Positions 36,061 to 46,434 are shown, numbered from the stretch's first letter. The stretch: 64,000 nt of DNA from Mycobacterium sp. (GCA_003987775.1 RXJD01000006.1:1-64000); one strand, 5' to 3'. Translations and numbers: made by a program. Notes: generated by a model not told the origin, from the sequence alone.

Positions 36061-39000
36061 ATGAACCAATCGTCGTTCGTGCACCTGCACAACCACACCG
36101 AGTATTCGATGCTCGACGGTGCCGCGAAGATCTCGCCGATGCTGGCCGAGGCGCAACGGTTGGAGATGCCCGCGATCGGCATGACCGACCACGGAAACAT
36201 GTTCGGCGCCAGCGAGTTCTACAACTCGGCCACCAAGGCCGGGATCAAGCCGATCATCGGCGTCGAGGCCTACATCGCTCCCGGTTCCCGGTTCGATACC
36301 CGGCGCATCACCTGGGGTGACCCCAGCCAGAAGTCCGACGACGTCTCGGGCAGCGGCTCCTACACGCACATGACGATGATGGCCGAGAACGCGACCGGCC
36401 TGCGTAACCTGTTCAGGCTGTCATCACTGGCGTCGTTCGAAGGCCAACTCGGCAAGTGGTCGCGGATGGACGCCGAACTGATTGCCGAACACGCCGAAGG
36501 CATCATCGCCACCACCGGCTGCCCCTCGGGGGAGGTGCAGACGCGGCTGCGCCTGGGGCATGACCGCGAAGCGCTGGAGGCGGCCGCCAAGTGGCGGGAG
36601 ATCTTTGGCGCCGAGAACTTCTTCCTCGAGCTGATGGACCACGGTATCTCGATCGAGCACCGGGTCCGCGAAGGCCTGCTGGAAATCGGGCGCAAGTTGG
36701 GCATTCCGCCGCTGGCCACCAACGACTGTCACTACGTCACCCGCGATGCCTCGCACAACCACGAAGCCCTGCTCTGTGTACAGACCGGCAAGACGCTCTC
36801 GGACCCGAACCGGTTCAAGTTCGACGGCGACGGCTACTACATCAAGTCGGCTGACGAGATGCGCCGGCTGTGGGACAGCCAGGTCCCTGGTGCCTGCGAC
36901 TCCACGTTGCTGATCGCCGAGCGGGTGCAGTCCTACGCCGACGTATGGACGCCGCGCGACCGGATGCCGATCTTCCCGGTGCCCGATGGCCACGACCAGG
37001 GCTCATGGCTGCACCACGAGGTGATGGCAGGTCTGCAGCGGCGCTTTCCCGATGGTGTCGGCCAGGACTACATCGACCGCGCCGAGTACGAGATCAAGGT
37101 CATCTGCGATAAGGGTTTCCCGGCGTACTTCCTGATCGTGGCCGACCTGATCAACTACGCACGCTCGGTCGACATCCGGGTGGGGCCGGGGCGTGGTTCG
37201 GCCGCGGGGTCGCTGGTGGCCTACGCGATGGGTATCACCAATATCGACCCCATCCCGCACGGCCTGCTGTTCGAGCGCTTCCTCAACCCGGAGCGTCCGT
37301 CGGCTCCCGATATCGACATCGACTTCGACGACCGCCGTCGCGGTGAGATGGTGCGCTACGCCGCCGACAAGTGGGGGCAGGACCGCGTCGCCCAGGTCAT
37401 CACCTTCGGCACCATCAAAACCAAAGCTGCGCTGAAGGACTCGGCGCGGATTCACTACGGCCAGCCCGGCTTCGCGATCGCCGACCGGATCACCAAGGCC
37501 CTGCCGCCGCCGATCATGGCCAAGGACATTCCGCTGTCCGGCATCACCGACCCGGCCCACGAACGCTACAAAGAGGCCGCCGAGGTGCGCGGCCTGATCG
37601 AGACCGACCCCGACGTGCGCACGATCTATCAGACGGCGCGGGGGTTGGAGGGCTTGATCCGCAACGCCGGCGTACACGCGTGTGCGGTGATCATGAGCAG
37701 TGAGCCGCTGACGGAGGCCATTCCGCTGTGGAAGCGGCCGCAGGACGGCGCCATCATCACCGGCTGGGACTACCCGTCCTGTGAGGCCATCGGCCTGCTG
37801 AAGATGGACTTCCTGGGCCTGCGGAACCTGACGATCATCGGCGACGCGCTGGAAAACATCAAGGCCAACAGAGGGATCGACCTCGATCTGGAGTCCTTGC
37901 CGCTGGACGACAAGGCCACTTATGAGCTGCTGGGCCGCGGCGACACCCTGGGCGTGTTCCAGCTCGACGGTGGCCCGATGCGCGATCTGCTGCGCCGCAT
38001 GCAACCCACCGAGTTCAACGACATCGTCGCCGTGCTGGCGCTGTACCGGCCGGGGCCGATGGGTATGAACGCCCACAACGACTACGCCGACCGCAAGAAC
38101 GGCCGTCAGGCGATCAAGCCGATCCATCCCGAGCTCGAGGAGCCACTGCGCGAAATCCTCTCGGAGACTTACGGTCTGATCGTCTACCAAGAGCAGATCA
38201 TGTTCATCGCCCAGAAGGTCGCCTCGTACACGATGGGCAAGGCCGATGCGCTGCGTAAGGCCATGGGTAAGAAGAAGCTCGAGGTGCTCGAAGCCGAGTA
38301 CAAAGGCTTCTACGAGGGCATGACCGCCAACGGCTTCTCTGAAAAGGCCGTGAAAGCGTTGTGGGACACCATTCTTCCGTTCGCCGGTTACGCATTCAAC
38401 AAGTCGCATGCCGCAGGGTACGGGTTGGTGTCCTACTGGACGGCGTATCTGAAAGCCAACTATCCCGCCGAGTATATGGCCGGCCTGCTCACCTCCGTCG
38501 GCGACGACAAGGACAAGGCCGCGGTGTACCTGGCCGACTGCCGCAAGCTGGGCATCACCGTGCTTCCGCCGGACGTGAACGAGTCCTTGGTGAACTTCGC
38601 GTCGGTGGGTGAGGACATCCGCTTCGGTTTGGGTGCGGTGCGCAACGTCGGCGCCAACGTGGTCGGTTCGCTGATCAAGACCCGCAACGAGAAAGGCAAA
38701 TTCACCGACTTCTCGGACTACCTCAACAAGATCGATATTTCGGCATGCAACAAGAAGGTCACCGAGTCGTTGATCAAGGCCGGTGCCTTCGATTCGTTGA
38801 AGCATGCCCGCAAGGGTCTGTTCCTGGTGCACACCGACGCCGTCGACTCGGTGCTCGGGACCAAAAAAGCCGAGGCGATGGGCCAGTTTGACCTGTTCGG
38901 GGGGGATGACGGGTGCACCGAGTCGGTGTTCACCATCAAGGTGCCCGACGACGAGTGGGAAGACAAACACAAACTCGCCCTGGAGCGGGAGATGCTGGGT

Positions 39001-39594
39001 CTCTACGTTTCCGGGCATCCGCTCAACGGCGTAGCGCATCTGCTGGCGACGCAGGTCGACACCGCCATCCCGGCGATCCTGGACGGCGACGTCGCCAACG
39101 AGACCCAGGTGCGGGTCGGCGGCATTCTGGCCTCTGTGAACCGGCGCGTCAATAAGAACGGAATGCCCTGGGCCTCAGCGCAATTGGAAGACCTCACCGG
39201 TGGTATCGAGGTGATGTTCTTCCCGCACACTTATTCCAACTACGGTGCCGAGATCGCCGACGACGTGGTGGTACTGGTCAACGCCAAGGTCGCGATCCGC
39301 GACGACCGCATCAGCCTGATCGCCAATGAGCTTGTGGTCCCTGACTTTTCCAACGCTCAGCCGAACCGTCCGCTGGCCGTGAGTCTGCCCACCCGGCAGT
39401 GCACCATCGACAAGGTGACGGCGCTCAAGCAGGTGCTGGCCCGTCACCCGGGCACATCGCAGGTGCATCTGCGGTTGATCAGCGGCGACCGGATCACCAC
39501 GCTGGAGCTGGATCAATCGCTGCGGGTGACGCCGTCGCCGGCGCTGATGGGTGACCTCAAGGAGTTGCTCGGCCCGGGGTGCCTGGGTAGCTGA
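36061..39594 (+). CDS. dnaE1: DNA polymerase III alpha subunit (replicative)
   Basis: A 1177-residue replicative polymerase. The N-terminal PHP domain opens [19 protein letters not shown] with intact metal-binding histidines, consistent with the proofreading PHP exonuclease of mycobacterial DnaE1. The C-family palm motif PDIDIDFDD near residue 420 supplies catalytic aspartates, and [10 protein letters not shown] precedes it. Tandem helix-hairpin-helix and OB-fold domains follow ([18 protein letters not shown] near 1020), with a clamp-binding motif QFDLFGGDD near residue 942. ATG 36061 matches the M. tuberculosis start. It is essential for chromosome replication. Confidence 0.97.
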   Translation: MNQSSFVHLHNHTEYSMLDGAAKISPMLAEAQRLEMPAIGMTDHGNMFGASEFYNSATKAGIKPIIGVEAYIAPGSRFDTRRITWGDPSQKSDDVSGSGSYTHMTMMAENATGLRNLFRLSSLASFEGQLGKWSRMDAELIAEHAEGIIATTGCPSGEVQTRLRLGHDREALEAAAKWREIFGAENFFLELMDHGISIEHRVREGLLEIGRKLGIPPLATNDCHYVTRDASHNHEALLCVQTGKTLSDPNRFKFDGDGYYIKSADEMRRLWDSQVPGACDSTLLIAERVQSYADVWTPRDRMPIFPVPDGHDQGSWLHHEVMAGLQRRFPDGVGQDYIDRAEYEIKVICDKGFPAYFLIVADLINYARSVDIRVGPGRGSAAGSLVAYAMGITNIDPIPHGLLFERFLNPERPSAPDIDIDFDDRRRGEMVRYAADKWGQDRVAQVITFGTIKTKAALKDSARIHYGQPGFAIADRITKALPPPIMAKDIPLSGITDPAHERYKEAAEVRGLIETDPDVRTIYQTARGLEGLIRNAGVHACAVIMSSEPLTEAIPLWKRPQDGAIITGWDYPSCEAIGLLKMDFLGLRNLTIIGDALENIKANRGIDLDLESLPLDDKATYELLGRGDTLGVFQLDGGPMRDLLRRMQPTEFNDIVAVLALYRPGPMGMNAHNDYADRKNGRQAIKPIHPELEEPLREILSETYGLIVYQEQIMFIAQKVASYTMGKADALRKAMGKKKLEVLEAEYKGFYEGMTANGFSEKAVKALWDTILPFAGYAFNKSHAAGYGLVSYWTAYLKANYPAEYMAGLLTSVGDDKDKAAVYLADCRKLGITVLPPDVNESLVNFASVGEDIRFGLGAVRNVGANVVGSLIKTRNEKGKFTDFSDYLNKIDISACNKKVTESLIKAGAFDSLKHARKGLFLVHTDAVDSVLGTKKAEAMGQFDLFGGDDGCTESVFTIKVPDDEWEDKHKLALEREMLGLYVSGHPLNGVAHLLATQVDTAIPAILDGDVANETQVRVGGILASVNRRVNKNGMPWASAQLEDLTGGIEVMFFPHTYSNYGAEIADDVVVLVNAKVAIRDDRISLIANELVVPDFSNAQPNRPLAVSLPTRQCTIDKVTALKQVLARHPGTSQVHLRLISGDRITTLELDQSLRVTPSPALMGDLKELLGPGCLGS

Positions 39595-39612
39595 GTCGGC
39601 TCGCGGCCGCCG

Positions 39613-39664
39613 CGAGTGTGCGGCCAGCTTCACGTTCGGCGTCGAGTGTGCGGCCAGCTTCACG
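39613..39664. repeat. Two ~30-bp direct repeats downstream of dnaE1
   Basis: The 22-bp sequence beginning CGAGTGTGCGGCCAGC and ending TTCACG occurs at 39613-39634 and 39643-39664, and the following TTCGG/CTCGG extends the similarity to a ~30-bp period. It lies between the convergent dnaE1 and PPOX genes. No hairpin is evident. Confidence 0.75.
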
Positions 39665-39687
39665 CTCGGTCCGGGGCTCTCGTCGGG

Positions 39688-40113
39688 CTACAGCTCAACC
39701 CGGACGATGGCGCTGTCAGGCCACACCTCGCGGTGCCGCGCCCGCCGCAGCTTCTCACGCAGCCCGAGGTCGCGGTGCACATTCGTGACGCCCGGAATCT
39801 TCAGTAGCGGCACGATATTCCACTGCCAGCCATAGCGCTGGTGTAGCAGCCGATTGGCCCGCTGCGCGTCGGCCCCGGACAACACTGTGGCGCGGCCGGG
39901 CGCCCAGTCCGTGGCGCCGCGGCCGCGGTAGTCGCAGGCGGCCAGTGCAACGTCGGGGCGTCGTGCCAGTCGCGTGGTTTTCGGCCCGATTTTGGTGCGG
40001 AAGACCACCGCGTCACCGTCGAATGCGAACCAGATCGGGGTGTCGGCAGCCGTGCCGTCGCGACGGAACGACCGCAGCATGGCGTACCGCGAGGTGTTCA
40101 GAAGTGTGCGCAT
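39688..40113 (-). CDS. PPOX-class F420-dependent oxidoreductase (Rv2061-like)
   Basis: A 141-residue split-barrel protein of the pyridoxamine-oxidase-like superfamily. PIWFAFDGDAVVFRTKIGPKTTRLARRPDVALAACDYRG and the C-terminal REKLRRARHREVW resemble the Rv2061-type subfamily, which is predicted to use deazaflavin F420. No substrate can be assigned. It starts at ATG 40113 and is divergent from a MerR-family regulator across 53 bp that contain a strong dyad. It is therefore probably controlled by that regulator, for example in a redox response. Confidence 0.8.
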   Translation of the reverse strand: MRTLLNTSRYAMLRSFRRDGTAADTPIWFAFDGDAVVFRTKIGPKTTRLARRPDVALAACDYRGRGATDWAPGRATVLSGADAQRANRLLHQRYGWQWNIVPLLKIPGVTNVHRDLGLREKLRRARHREVWPDSAIVRVEL

Positions 40114-40127
40114 AACCGACAGTCAAC

Positions 40128-40149
40128 GACTTAGAGTTAACTCGAAGTC
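40128..40149. promoter_or_regulatory. SoxR/MerR-type dyad operator
   Basis: A 22-bp near-perfect palindrome centred on GAGTTAACTC (ACTTAGAGTTAACTCGAAGT inside, one mismatched pair). It lies between the divergent PPOX and MerR genes, has the AGTTAACT core of SoxR boxes and the long-spacer geometry of MerR promoters, and is flanked by TTGACT on the minus strand (40151-40146). It is the likely binding site of the adjacent MerR regulator. Confidence 0.7.
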
Positions 40150-40166
40150 AAGCCCTGGAGGTCTCG

Positions 40167-40550
40167 ATGCGCCTGACCATCGGAGAAGTGGCCCGCCAAG
40201 CCGGTATCGCGGCGACCACGTTGCGCTACTACGAACAGATCGGTTTGGTACCGCCACCGGCCCGCCAGGGCGGCCAGCGTCGTTACGACGGCTCGGTGCT
40301 GGCTCGGCTGGAGGTGATCCGGCTCTGCAAGTCCGCGGGATTCGCGCTGGAGGAGATCCAGCTGTTGTTCGCCGACGACGCGCCCGGGCGCCCCGCCAGC
40401 CGTGCGCTCGCCGAGGCCAAACTCGCGCAGATCGACGCGCAGATGGCGTCATTGGCGCGCGCGCGGGAGGTCATCGAGTGGGGAATGCGCTGCACCTGTC
40501 CGTCCATCGACGACTGCAGCTGCGGAATCCACCACGCGCTGCCGGCGTGA
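40167..40550 (+). CDS. MerR-family (SoxR-like) transcriptional regulator
   Basis: A 127-residue regulator. The N-terminal winged helix-turn-helix is TIGEVARQAGIAATTLRYYEQIGLVPP, with the RRYD wing. A dimerising coiled coil spans residues ~75-110. The C-terminal loop MRCTCPSIDDCSCGIH has four cysteines, as in SoxR or metal-sensing members. Their spacing does not fully match the SoxR 2Fe-2S site, so redox and metal sensing both remain possible. ATG 40167 has a TGGAGG ribosome site. It faces the PPOX gene across a dyad operator. Confidence 0.9.
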   Translation: MRLTIGEVARQAGIAATTLRYYEQIGLVPPPARQGGQRRYDGSVLARLEVIRLCKSAGFALEEIQLLFADDAPGRPASRALAEAKLAQIDAQMASLARAREVIEWGMRCTCPSIDDCSCGIHHALPA

Positions 40551-40710
40551 GGGCGACGCCCGGCCGAGCGGCACAGCAGCGTCAGCTCGGCATTGAGCGA
40601 TCCCCGATCCAAATGCGCACCGACGTCCGCCCGGTCCCGTGTTCCGTGGGCCACGAGTGCGGACGTAGGCTCAGCGGTGAGAAGCGATCTGCTGCCGAGG
40701 AGTGCGGAAG

Positions 40711-42534
40711 ATGAGCCCGACCCAGCGTCCGCGCACCATGTGTGAGGCCTTCCAGCGTGCCGCGTTGGTCGACCCGGACGCCGTCGCCCTGCGCACTCCA
40801 GGCGGCACACAAGAACTGACGTGGCGCGACTACGCCGAACAGGTTCGCAAGGTCGCCGCCGGGCTGACCGGTCTGGGCGTTCGCCGTGGCGACACCGTGT
40901 CCCTGATGATGGCCAACCGCGTCGAGTTTTACCCACTCGAGGTCGGCGCCCAACACGTTGGGGCGACATCGTTTTCGGTCTACAACACCTTGCCCGCCGA
41001 GCAGCTGACCTATGTGTTCGGCAACGCCGGTACCCGGGTGGTGATGTGCGAAGAACAATATGTCGAGCGGATCCGGGCCAGCGGCGCACCGATCGAGCAC
41101 CTCATCTGTATCGACGGCACACCCGAAGGTGCACTGTCCATAGCCGACCTTTATGCGGCCGCACCCGCGGACTTCGACTTCGAAGCAACCTGGCAGGCCG
41201 TGCAACCCGACGACGTCGTCACCCTCATCTACACCTCCGGCACCACCGGGAATCCGAAGGGCGTCGAAATGACGCACGCCAACTTGCTTTTCGAGGGATA
41301 CGCGCTGGACGAGGTGCTGGGAGTGCAACGCGGCGACCGCATCACCTCGTTTCTGCCATCGGCCCACATCGCCGACCGGATGACCGGCGTGTACTCGCAA
41401 GAGATGTTCGGTACCCAGGTGACGGCGGTTGCGGACGTGCGCACCATCGCCGCGGTGCTGCCCGACGTGCAGCCCAACGTCTGGGGTGCGGTGCCCCGGG
41501 TATGGGAAAAGCTCAGGGCCGGAATCGAATTCGCGGTGAGTCAGGAACCCGACGACACCAGGCGGCAGGCCCTGCAGTGGGCGATGTCGGTCGCCGCCAA
41601 ACGCGCGGCGGTCGAGCTGGCCGGCGACACCATGCCCGCGGACCTGGCAGCCGAATGGGCCACGGCCGATGAACTGGTGTTGTCCAAGCTGCGCGAGCGA
41701 ATCGGTTTCGGCGAGCTGCGCTGGGCGGTGTCGGGCGCAGCCCCGATTCCCCGCGAAACACTCGCCTTTTTCATGGGTATCGGCATCCCGCTGTCTGAGG
41801 TGTGGGGTATGTCCGAGCTCAGCTGTGTGGCCACCGCATCTCACCCGCGTGACGCGAAGCTGGGCACCGTCGGCAAGTTGCTGCCCGGGCTGGAAGGCAG
41901 GGTCGCCGAGGACGGCGAGTATCTGGTCCGGGGGCCGCTGGTGATGAAGGGTTACCGCAAGGAACCGGAGAAGACCGCGGAAGCGATCGACGGAGAGGGC
42001 TGGTTACACACCGGCGACATCTTCGAGGTCGACGACGACGGTTATCTCCGGGTGGTGGACCGCAAGAAGGAACTGATCATCAATGCCGCCGGAAAGAACA
42101 TGTCCCCGGCCAACATTGAGAACACCATCGTCGCCGCCTGCGGCATGATCGGTGTGATGATCGTGATCGGGGACGGGCGGCCGTACAACACCGCGCTGAT
42201 GGTTTTCGATGCCGACTCGGTCGCCCCCTACGCCGCGCAGCGGGGGCTCGATCCCTCGCCGGAGGCACTGGCGTCGCATCCCGATGTGATCGCGGAGATC
42301 GCGGCGGGCGTTGCCGAGGGGAACGGCAAGTTGTCGCGGGTGGAGCAGATCAAACGGTTCCGCATCCTGCCGACCGTGTGGGAGCCCGGCGGTGACGAGA
42401 TCACGCTGACCATGAAGCTCAAACGCAAACCGATCCACGCCAAGTACTCCGCCGAGATTGAGGAGCTGTACGTGAGTGAACCCGGACCGCACATCCACGA
42501 GCCCAGCGCCACACCGGCGCCACAGCCGGCGTAG
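40711..42534 (+). CDS. fadD11: Long-chain fatty-acid-CoA ligase (FadD11-like)
   Basis: A 607-residue long-chain acyl-CoA synthetase. The P-loop is IYTSGTTGNPKGVEMTH near residue 173, with EVWGMSELSCVAT near 365, GWLHTGDIFEVDDDGYLRVVDRKKELIINAAGKNMSP near 430-465, and a lid domain C-terminal to it. It lacks the FAAL signature segments, so it should form CoA esters. ATG 40711 has GAGGAG at 9 nt. The glycerol-3-phosphate acyltransferase starts 9 bp after its stop, so acyl-CoA made here could feed glycerolipid synthesis. The order matches Rv1550-Rv1551. Confidence 0.88.
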   Translation: MSPTQRPRTMCEAFQRAALVDPDAVALRTPGGTQELTWRDYAEQVRKVAAGLTGLGVRRGDTVSLMMANRVEFYPLEVGAQHVGATSFSVYNTLPAEQLTYVFGNAGTRVVMCEEQYVERIRASGAPIEHLICIDGTPEGALSIADLYAAAPADFDFEATWQAVQPDDVVTLIYTSGTTGNPKGVEMTHANLLFEGYALDEVLGVQRGDRITSFLPSAHIADRMTGVYSQEMFGTQVTAVADVRTIAAVLPDVQPNVWGAVPRVWEKLRAGIEFAVSQEPDDTRRQALQWAMSVAAKRAAVELAGDTMPADLAAEWATADELVLSKLRERIGFGELRWAVSGAAPIPRETLAFFMGIGIPLSEVWGMSELSCVATASHPRDAKLGTVGKLLPGLEGRVAEDGEYLVRGPLVMKGYRKEPEKTAEAIDGEGWLHTGDIFEVDDDGYLRVVDRKKELIINAAGKNMSPANIENTIVAACGMIGVMIVIGDGRPYNTALMVFDADSVAPYAAQRGLDPSPEALASHPDVIAEIAAGVAEGNGKLSRVEQIKRFRILPTVWEPGGDEITLTMKLKRKPIHAKYSAEIEELYVSEPGPHIHEPSATPAPQPA

Positions 42535-42543
42535 GGAGGGGCG

Positions 42544-44421
42544 ATGACGGCACGGGAGGTCGGTCGCAGCGGAGTGCGAAAGCTGCTGCAGCGCACCGGA
42601 TTGGTCGACGAATCGACGACGGCCTTGGGCACCGATCCCGAAGCGGTGACCCAGCTGCTGGACGCCGACTGGTTCGGTGAGCGGCTGGAAGCGCTGGCCG
42701 CCGAACTCGGGCGCGATCCCGCCGGCGTGCGGGTGGAGGCCGCGGGATATCTGCGTGAGGTGGCTGCGTCGCTCGACGAGCGCGCGGTGCAGGCGTGGCG
42801 GGGTTTCAGCCGATGGCTGATGCGGGCCTACGACGTGCTCGTCGACGAGGACCAGATCGCGCAGTTGCGTTCGCTGGACCGCAAAGCGACACTGGCGTTC
42901 GCCTTCTCTCATCGGTCCTACCTGGACGGCATGCTGCTGCCCGAGGAGATCGCCGCCAACCGGCTCTCGTCGGCGTTCACCTTCGGCGGCGCCAACTTGA
43001 ACTTCTTCCCGATGGGCGGCTTCGCCAAGCGCACCGGCACCATCTTCATTCGCCGTCAGACCAAGGACATTCCGGTCTACCGGTTCGTGCTGCGCGCCTA
43101 CACCGCCCAGCTGGTGCAGAACCACACCAACCTGACCTGGTCGATCGAAGGCGGCCGCACCCGCACCGGCAAACTGCGGCCGCCGGTGTTCGGCATCCTG
43201 CGCTATCTCACCGACGCCGTCGACGAAATCGACGGTCCCGAAGTGTATTTGGTGCCGACATCAATCGTCTACGACCAGCTGCACGAAGTGGAGGCGATGA
43301 CCACCGAGGCCTACGGGGCGACCAAGCGCCCGGAGGACCTGCGCTTCCTGGTGCGGCTGTCCCGTCAGCAAGGGGAGCGACTGGGCCGCGCCTATCTCGA
43401 TTTCGGTGAGCCACTTCCGCTGCGCAAACGCCTGGAGGAATTAAGGGCCGACCCGTCGGGAACCGGCACGGTGGTCGAACGCATCGCGCTGGACGTCGAG
43501 CACCGCATCAACCGCGCCACCCCGGTGACGCCCACCGCGGTGGTGAGTCTGGCGTTGCTGGGTGCTGACCGGTCCTTGTCCATCAGCGAGGTCTTGGCCA
43601 CGGTGAGCCCGCTGGCCAGCTACATCACCGCCCGCAATTGGGCGGTCGCCGGGGCCGCCGACCTGACGAACCGCTCGACGATCCGCTGGACCCTGCACCA
43701 GATGGTCAATTCAGGGGTGGTGAGTGTCTATGACGCCGGCACCGAGGCGGTGTGGGGAGTTGGCGCCGACCAGCATCTGGTCGCAGCGTTCTACCGCAAC
43801 ACCGCCATCCACATCCTGGTCGACCGCGCGATCGCCGAGCTGGCTCTGCTGGCGGCGTCGGAAACCGCGGAGAGCTCCGGGGACGGTTTCGTCTCTCCCG
43901 CGGCGGTGCGTGACGAAGCGCTGAGTCTGCGCGAGTTGCTGAAGTTCGAGTTCCTGTTCTCGGCGCGCGCGCAGTTCGAGGTCGAACTCGCCGACGAAGT
44001 CAAGCTGATCGGGCCGGTGGAGGACACGTCCAAGGAAGTCATCGCGGCCGATGTGCGGCGCCTGCTGGAAGACGCCGATCTGCTGCTGGCGCACCTGGTG
44101 CTGCGCCCCTTCCTGGACGCGTATCACATCGTCGCCGACCGGTTGGCCGCGCTCGAGGACGAGGCGCTGGACGAAGACGCGTTCCTCACCGAGTGCCTGG
44201 AAGTGGGCAAGCAGTGGGAGTTGCAGCGCCGGATCGCCAACGCCGAGTCGCGTTCGATGGAACTGTTCAAGACCGCGCTGCGGCTGGCGCACCATCGCGA
44301 GCTGGTCGACGGTGCCGATCAGGCCGACATCGCCAAGCGGCGGCGGGAGTTCGCCGACGAGATCGCGACGGCGTGTCGCCGGGTCAACGTGATCGCGGAA
44401 CTGGCCCGTCGTCAGGAATAG
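42544..44421 (+). CDS. plsB1: Glycerol-3-phosphate 1-O-acyltransferase
   Basis: A 625-residue acyltransferase that acylates glycerol 3-phosphate as the first step of phospholipid and triacylglycerol synthesis. The catalytic HX4D motif is FSHRSYLDGM near residue 123. The substrate-binding motifs GAIFIRR-type (RTGTIFIRRQ, near 162) and EGGRTRTGK (near 200) follow, then VPTSIVYDQ (motif IV). The C-terminal half is helical, as in bacterial PlsB. ATG 42544 has a GGGAGGGG ribosome site. It is coupled to the upstream acyl-CoA ligase and corresponds to Rv1551. Confidence 0.93.
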   Translation: MTAREVGRSGVRKLLQRTGLVDESTTALGTDPEAVTQLLDADWFGERLEALAAELGRDPAGVRVEAAGYLREVAASLDERAVQAWRGFSRWLMRAYDVLVDEDQIAQLRSLDRKATLAFAFSHRSYLDGMLLPEEIAANRLSSAFTFGGANLNFFPMGGFAKRTGTIFIRRQTKDIPVYRFVLRAYTAQLVQNHTNLTWSIEGGRTRTGKLRPPVFGILRYLTDAVDEIDGPEVYLVPTSIVYDQLHEVEAMTTEAYGATKRPEDLRFLVRLSRQQGERLGRAYLDFGEPLPLRKRLEELRADPSGTGTVVERIALDVEHRINRATPVTPTAVVSLALLGADRSLSISEVLATVSPLASYITARNWAVAGAADLTNRSTIRWTLHQMVNSGVVSVYDAGTEAVWGVGADQHLVAAFYRNTAIHILVDRAIAELALLAASETAESSGDGFVSPAAVRDEALSLRELLKFEFLFSARAQFEVELADEVKLIGPVEDTSKEVIAADVRRLLEDADLLLAHLVLRPFLDAYHIVADRLAALEDEALDEDAFLTECLEVGKQWELQRRIANAESRSMELFKTALRLAHHRELVDGADQADIAKRRREFADEIATACRRVNVIAELARRQE

Positions 44422-44461
44422 GGGCGGCACGCGGCTCCTGGGGACATGGCACCATTGACCG

Positions 44462-45745
44462 GTGTCCGCCGAACTGAGCCAGAACCCTCGCGAGCTGCCG
44501 CTGTGCGCGGCTGACATCGACGGCGCGGCCAAGCGAATTGCTCCGGTGGTCACGCCGACGCCCCTGCAGTACAGCGACCGGTTGTCCGAGATCACCGGCG
44601 CCACCGTCTACCTCAAGCGCGAAGACCTGCAGGTAGTGCGATCGTACAAGCTGCGTGGCGCCTACAACCTGCTGGTTCAGCTCTCCGAAGAGGAGCTGTC
44701 CGCCGGAGTCGTATGCTCCTCGGCCGGCAACCACGCGCAGGGGTTCGCATACGCCTGCCGCTCACTGGGTGTGCACGGCCGCATCTACGTGCCGGCCAAG
44801 ACACCCAAGCAGAAACGGGACCGGATCCGGTATCACGGGCGCGAGTTCATCGAACTGATCGTGGGCGGCTCAACGTACGACATGGCCGCCGCGGCCGCCC
44901 GCGAAGACGTCGCACGTACCGGCGCCACGCTGGTCCCGCCGTATGACGACCTGCGCACCATGGCCGGTCAGGGCACCATCGCCGTCGAGATCCTGGACGC
45001 CCTGGGCGACGAGCCGGACCTGGTCGTGGTGCCGGTCGGTGGCGGCGGGTGCATCGCCGGTATCACCAGCTACCTGGCCGAACGGACGTCGAAGACCGCG
45101 GTCCTGGGCATCGAGCCGGCCGGCGCCGCGGCGATGATGGCGGCACTGGCCGCCGGCGAGCCGGTGACCCTGGAACACGTCGACCAGTTCGTCGACGGTG
45201 CCGCGGTGGCGCGCGCGGGAACGCTGACCTACGCCGCGCTGGCCGCCGCCGGGGACATGGTTTCGATCACCACGGTCGACGAGGGCGCGGTGTGCACCGC
45301 GATGCTGGACCTGTATCAGAACGAAGGCATCATCGCCGAGCCCGCCGGGGCGCTGTCGGTGGCCGGTCTGCTGGAGGCCGACGTCGAGCCCGGTTCCACC
45401 GTGGTGTGTCTGATCTCGGGCGGCAACAACGACGTGTCCCGCTACGGCGAGGTGCTCGAGCGATCCCTGGTTCACCTGGGTCTCAAGCACTACTTCCTGG
45501 TCGACTTCCCGCAGGAGCCGGGCGCGCTGCGGCGGTTCCTGGACGAGGTGCTGGGTCCCAATGACGACATCACGCTGTTCGAGTACGTCAAGCGCAACAA
45601 CCGGGAGACCGGCGAGGCGCTGGTCGGGATCCAGTTGGGTTCGGCCGCGGACCTGGATGGTCTGCTCGCCCGGATGAGGTCGACCGACATGCATGTCGAA
45701 ACCCTGCTTCCCGGCTCGCCGGCGTACCGCTACCTGCTGCTCTGA
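44462..45745 (+). CDS. ilvA: Threonine dehydratase (biosynthetic)
   Basis: A 427-residue PLP enzyme that deaminates threonine to 2-oxobutyrate, the entry step of isoleucine synthesis. The PLP lysine is in VRSYKLRGAYN near residue 62, SSAGNHAQGFAYA follows near 88, and the phosphate-binding glycines are VPVGGGGCIAGI near residue 195. The C-terminal ~85 residues (HYFLVDFPQEPGALRRF) form a single ACT-like regulatory domain, implying feedback by isoleucine, as in short IlvA enzymes. It starts at GTG 44462. It corresponds to Rv1559. Confidence 0.95.
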   Translation: MSAELSQNPRELPLCAADIDGAAKRIAPVVTPTPLQYSDRLSEITGATVYLKREDLQVVRSYKLRGAYNLLVQLSEEELSAGVVCSSAGNHAQGFAYACRSLGVHGRIYVPAKTPKQKRDRIRYHGREFIELIVGGSTYDMAAAAAREDVARTGATLVPPYDDLRTMAGQGTIAVEILDALGDEPDLVVVPVGGGGCIAGITSYLAERTSKTAVLGIEPAGAAAMMAALAAGEPVTLEHVDQFVDGAAVARAGTLTYAALAAAGDMVSITTVDEGAVCTAMLDLYQNEGIIAEPAGALSVAGLLEADVEPGSTVVCLISGGNNDVSRYGEVLERSLVHLGLKHYFLVDFPQEPGALRRFLDEVLGPNDDITLFEYVKRNNRETGEALVGIQLGSAADLDGLLARMRSTDMHVETLLPGSPAYRYLLL

Positions 45746-45756
45746 CGCGCGGCGGT

Positions 45757-46401
45757 CTAGCGCAGATACGCAGGCAGCGGGGTAGCGGGGTCCAGATCGC
45801 CGTCGGCAATGGGCGATTCGGCCGTCACCCGCAACGGCACCACGCCGGCCCAGTACGGCAGCGTCAGATCCTCCTCGTCGTCGGATACCCCGCCTTCGCG
45901 GATTTTGGCCGAGACTTCCACCAGATCCAGTGCGAGCACCGCGGTCGCCGCGAGTTCGCGGGCGTTCGGCGGTCGGCAATCGTCGGCACGGCCCGCCTGG
46001 ATGTGGTCGAGGACGGCGTGCAGCGCACGCCCCTTCTCGTCCGGGTCGTCGACGAGGCGCGCGGTCCCGACCGCGACCACCGAGCGGTAGTTCATCGAGT
46101 GGTGCATCGCTGCACGGGCCAGCACGAGTCCGTCCACCAGCGTGACGGTGACGCACACCGGCATGCCGGACAACCGAGTCGTCAGCATCGGTCCGCTGCC
46201 CGACGAGCCGTGAATGTAGAGGGTCTCGTCGATGCGGGTGTGGATGGTCGGCAGGACCACCGGCTGCCCGTCCCTGATGTATGCGAGGTGGCAGATCAGC
46301 GACTCATCGAGGATGCGGTGCACCGTCTCGCGGTCATAACGGGCCCGCTCCCGGTAGCGGGTCGGGGTGGTGCGTGGGGTCGGGTGAAAAGCCGTGTCCA
46401 T
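45757..46401 (-). CDS. Pyridoxamine 5'-phosphate oxidase-like flavoprotein (NimA-like)
   Basis: A 214-residue FMN-binding split-barrel protein. After RYDRETVHRILDESLICHLAYI it carries the family core PVVLPTIHTRIDETLYIHGSSGS near residue 50, and HHSMNYRSVVAVGTARLV near 100. This subfamily is often annotated as nitroimidazole-resistance/pyridoxamine oxidase-like, with no firm substrate. The divergent MocR regulator carries a PLP-binding aminotransferase domain, so a link with vitamin B6 vitamers is plausible but inferred. It is tail-to-tail with ilvA, 11 bp apart. Confidence 0.85.
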   Translation of the reverse strand: MDTAFHPTPRTTPTRYRERARYDRETVHRILDESLICHLAYIRDGQPVVLPTIHTRIDETLYIHGSSGSGPMLTTRLSGMPVCVTVTLVDGLVLARAAMHHSMNYRSVVAVGTARLVDDPDEKGRALHAVLDHIQAGRADDCRPPNARELAATAVLALDLVEVSAKIREGGVSDDEEDLTLPYWAGVVPLRVTAESPIADGDLDPATPLPAYLR

Positions 46402-46404
46402 CCG

Positions 46405-46434
46405 CTTGCCTTCGCTATTGTTCTAGTACATAAT
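46405..46434 (+). promoter_or_regulatory. Putative promoter giving a leaderless mocR transcript
   Basis: CTTGCC (46405-46410) and CATAAT (46429-46434), separated by 18 bp, lie 7 nt before the GTG of the MocR gene at 46442. No ribosome site exists between them. The AT-rich GTTCTAGTACATAATTAAC stretch between the divergent genes is also the obvious place for a regulator site. Confidence 0.5.

Noticed and set aside
37003..39039. 678-codon minus-strand open frame inside dnaE1
   Set aside because: The sense strand encodes a complete, highly conserved polymerase; the antisense translation has no recognisable motif.
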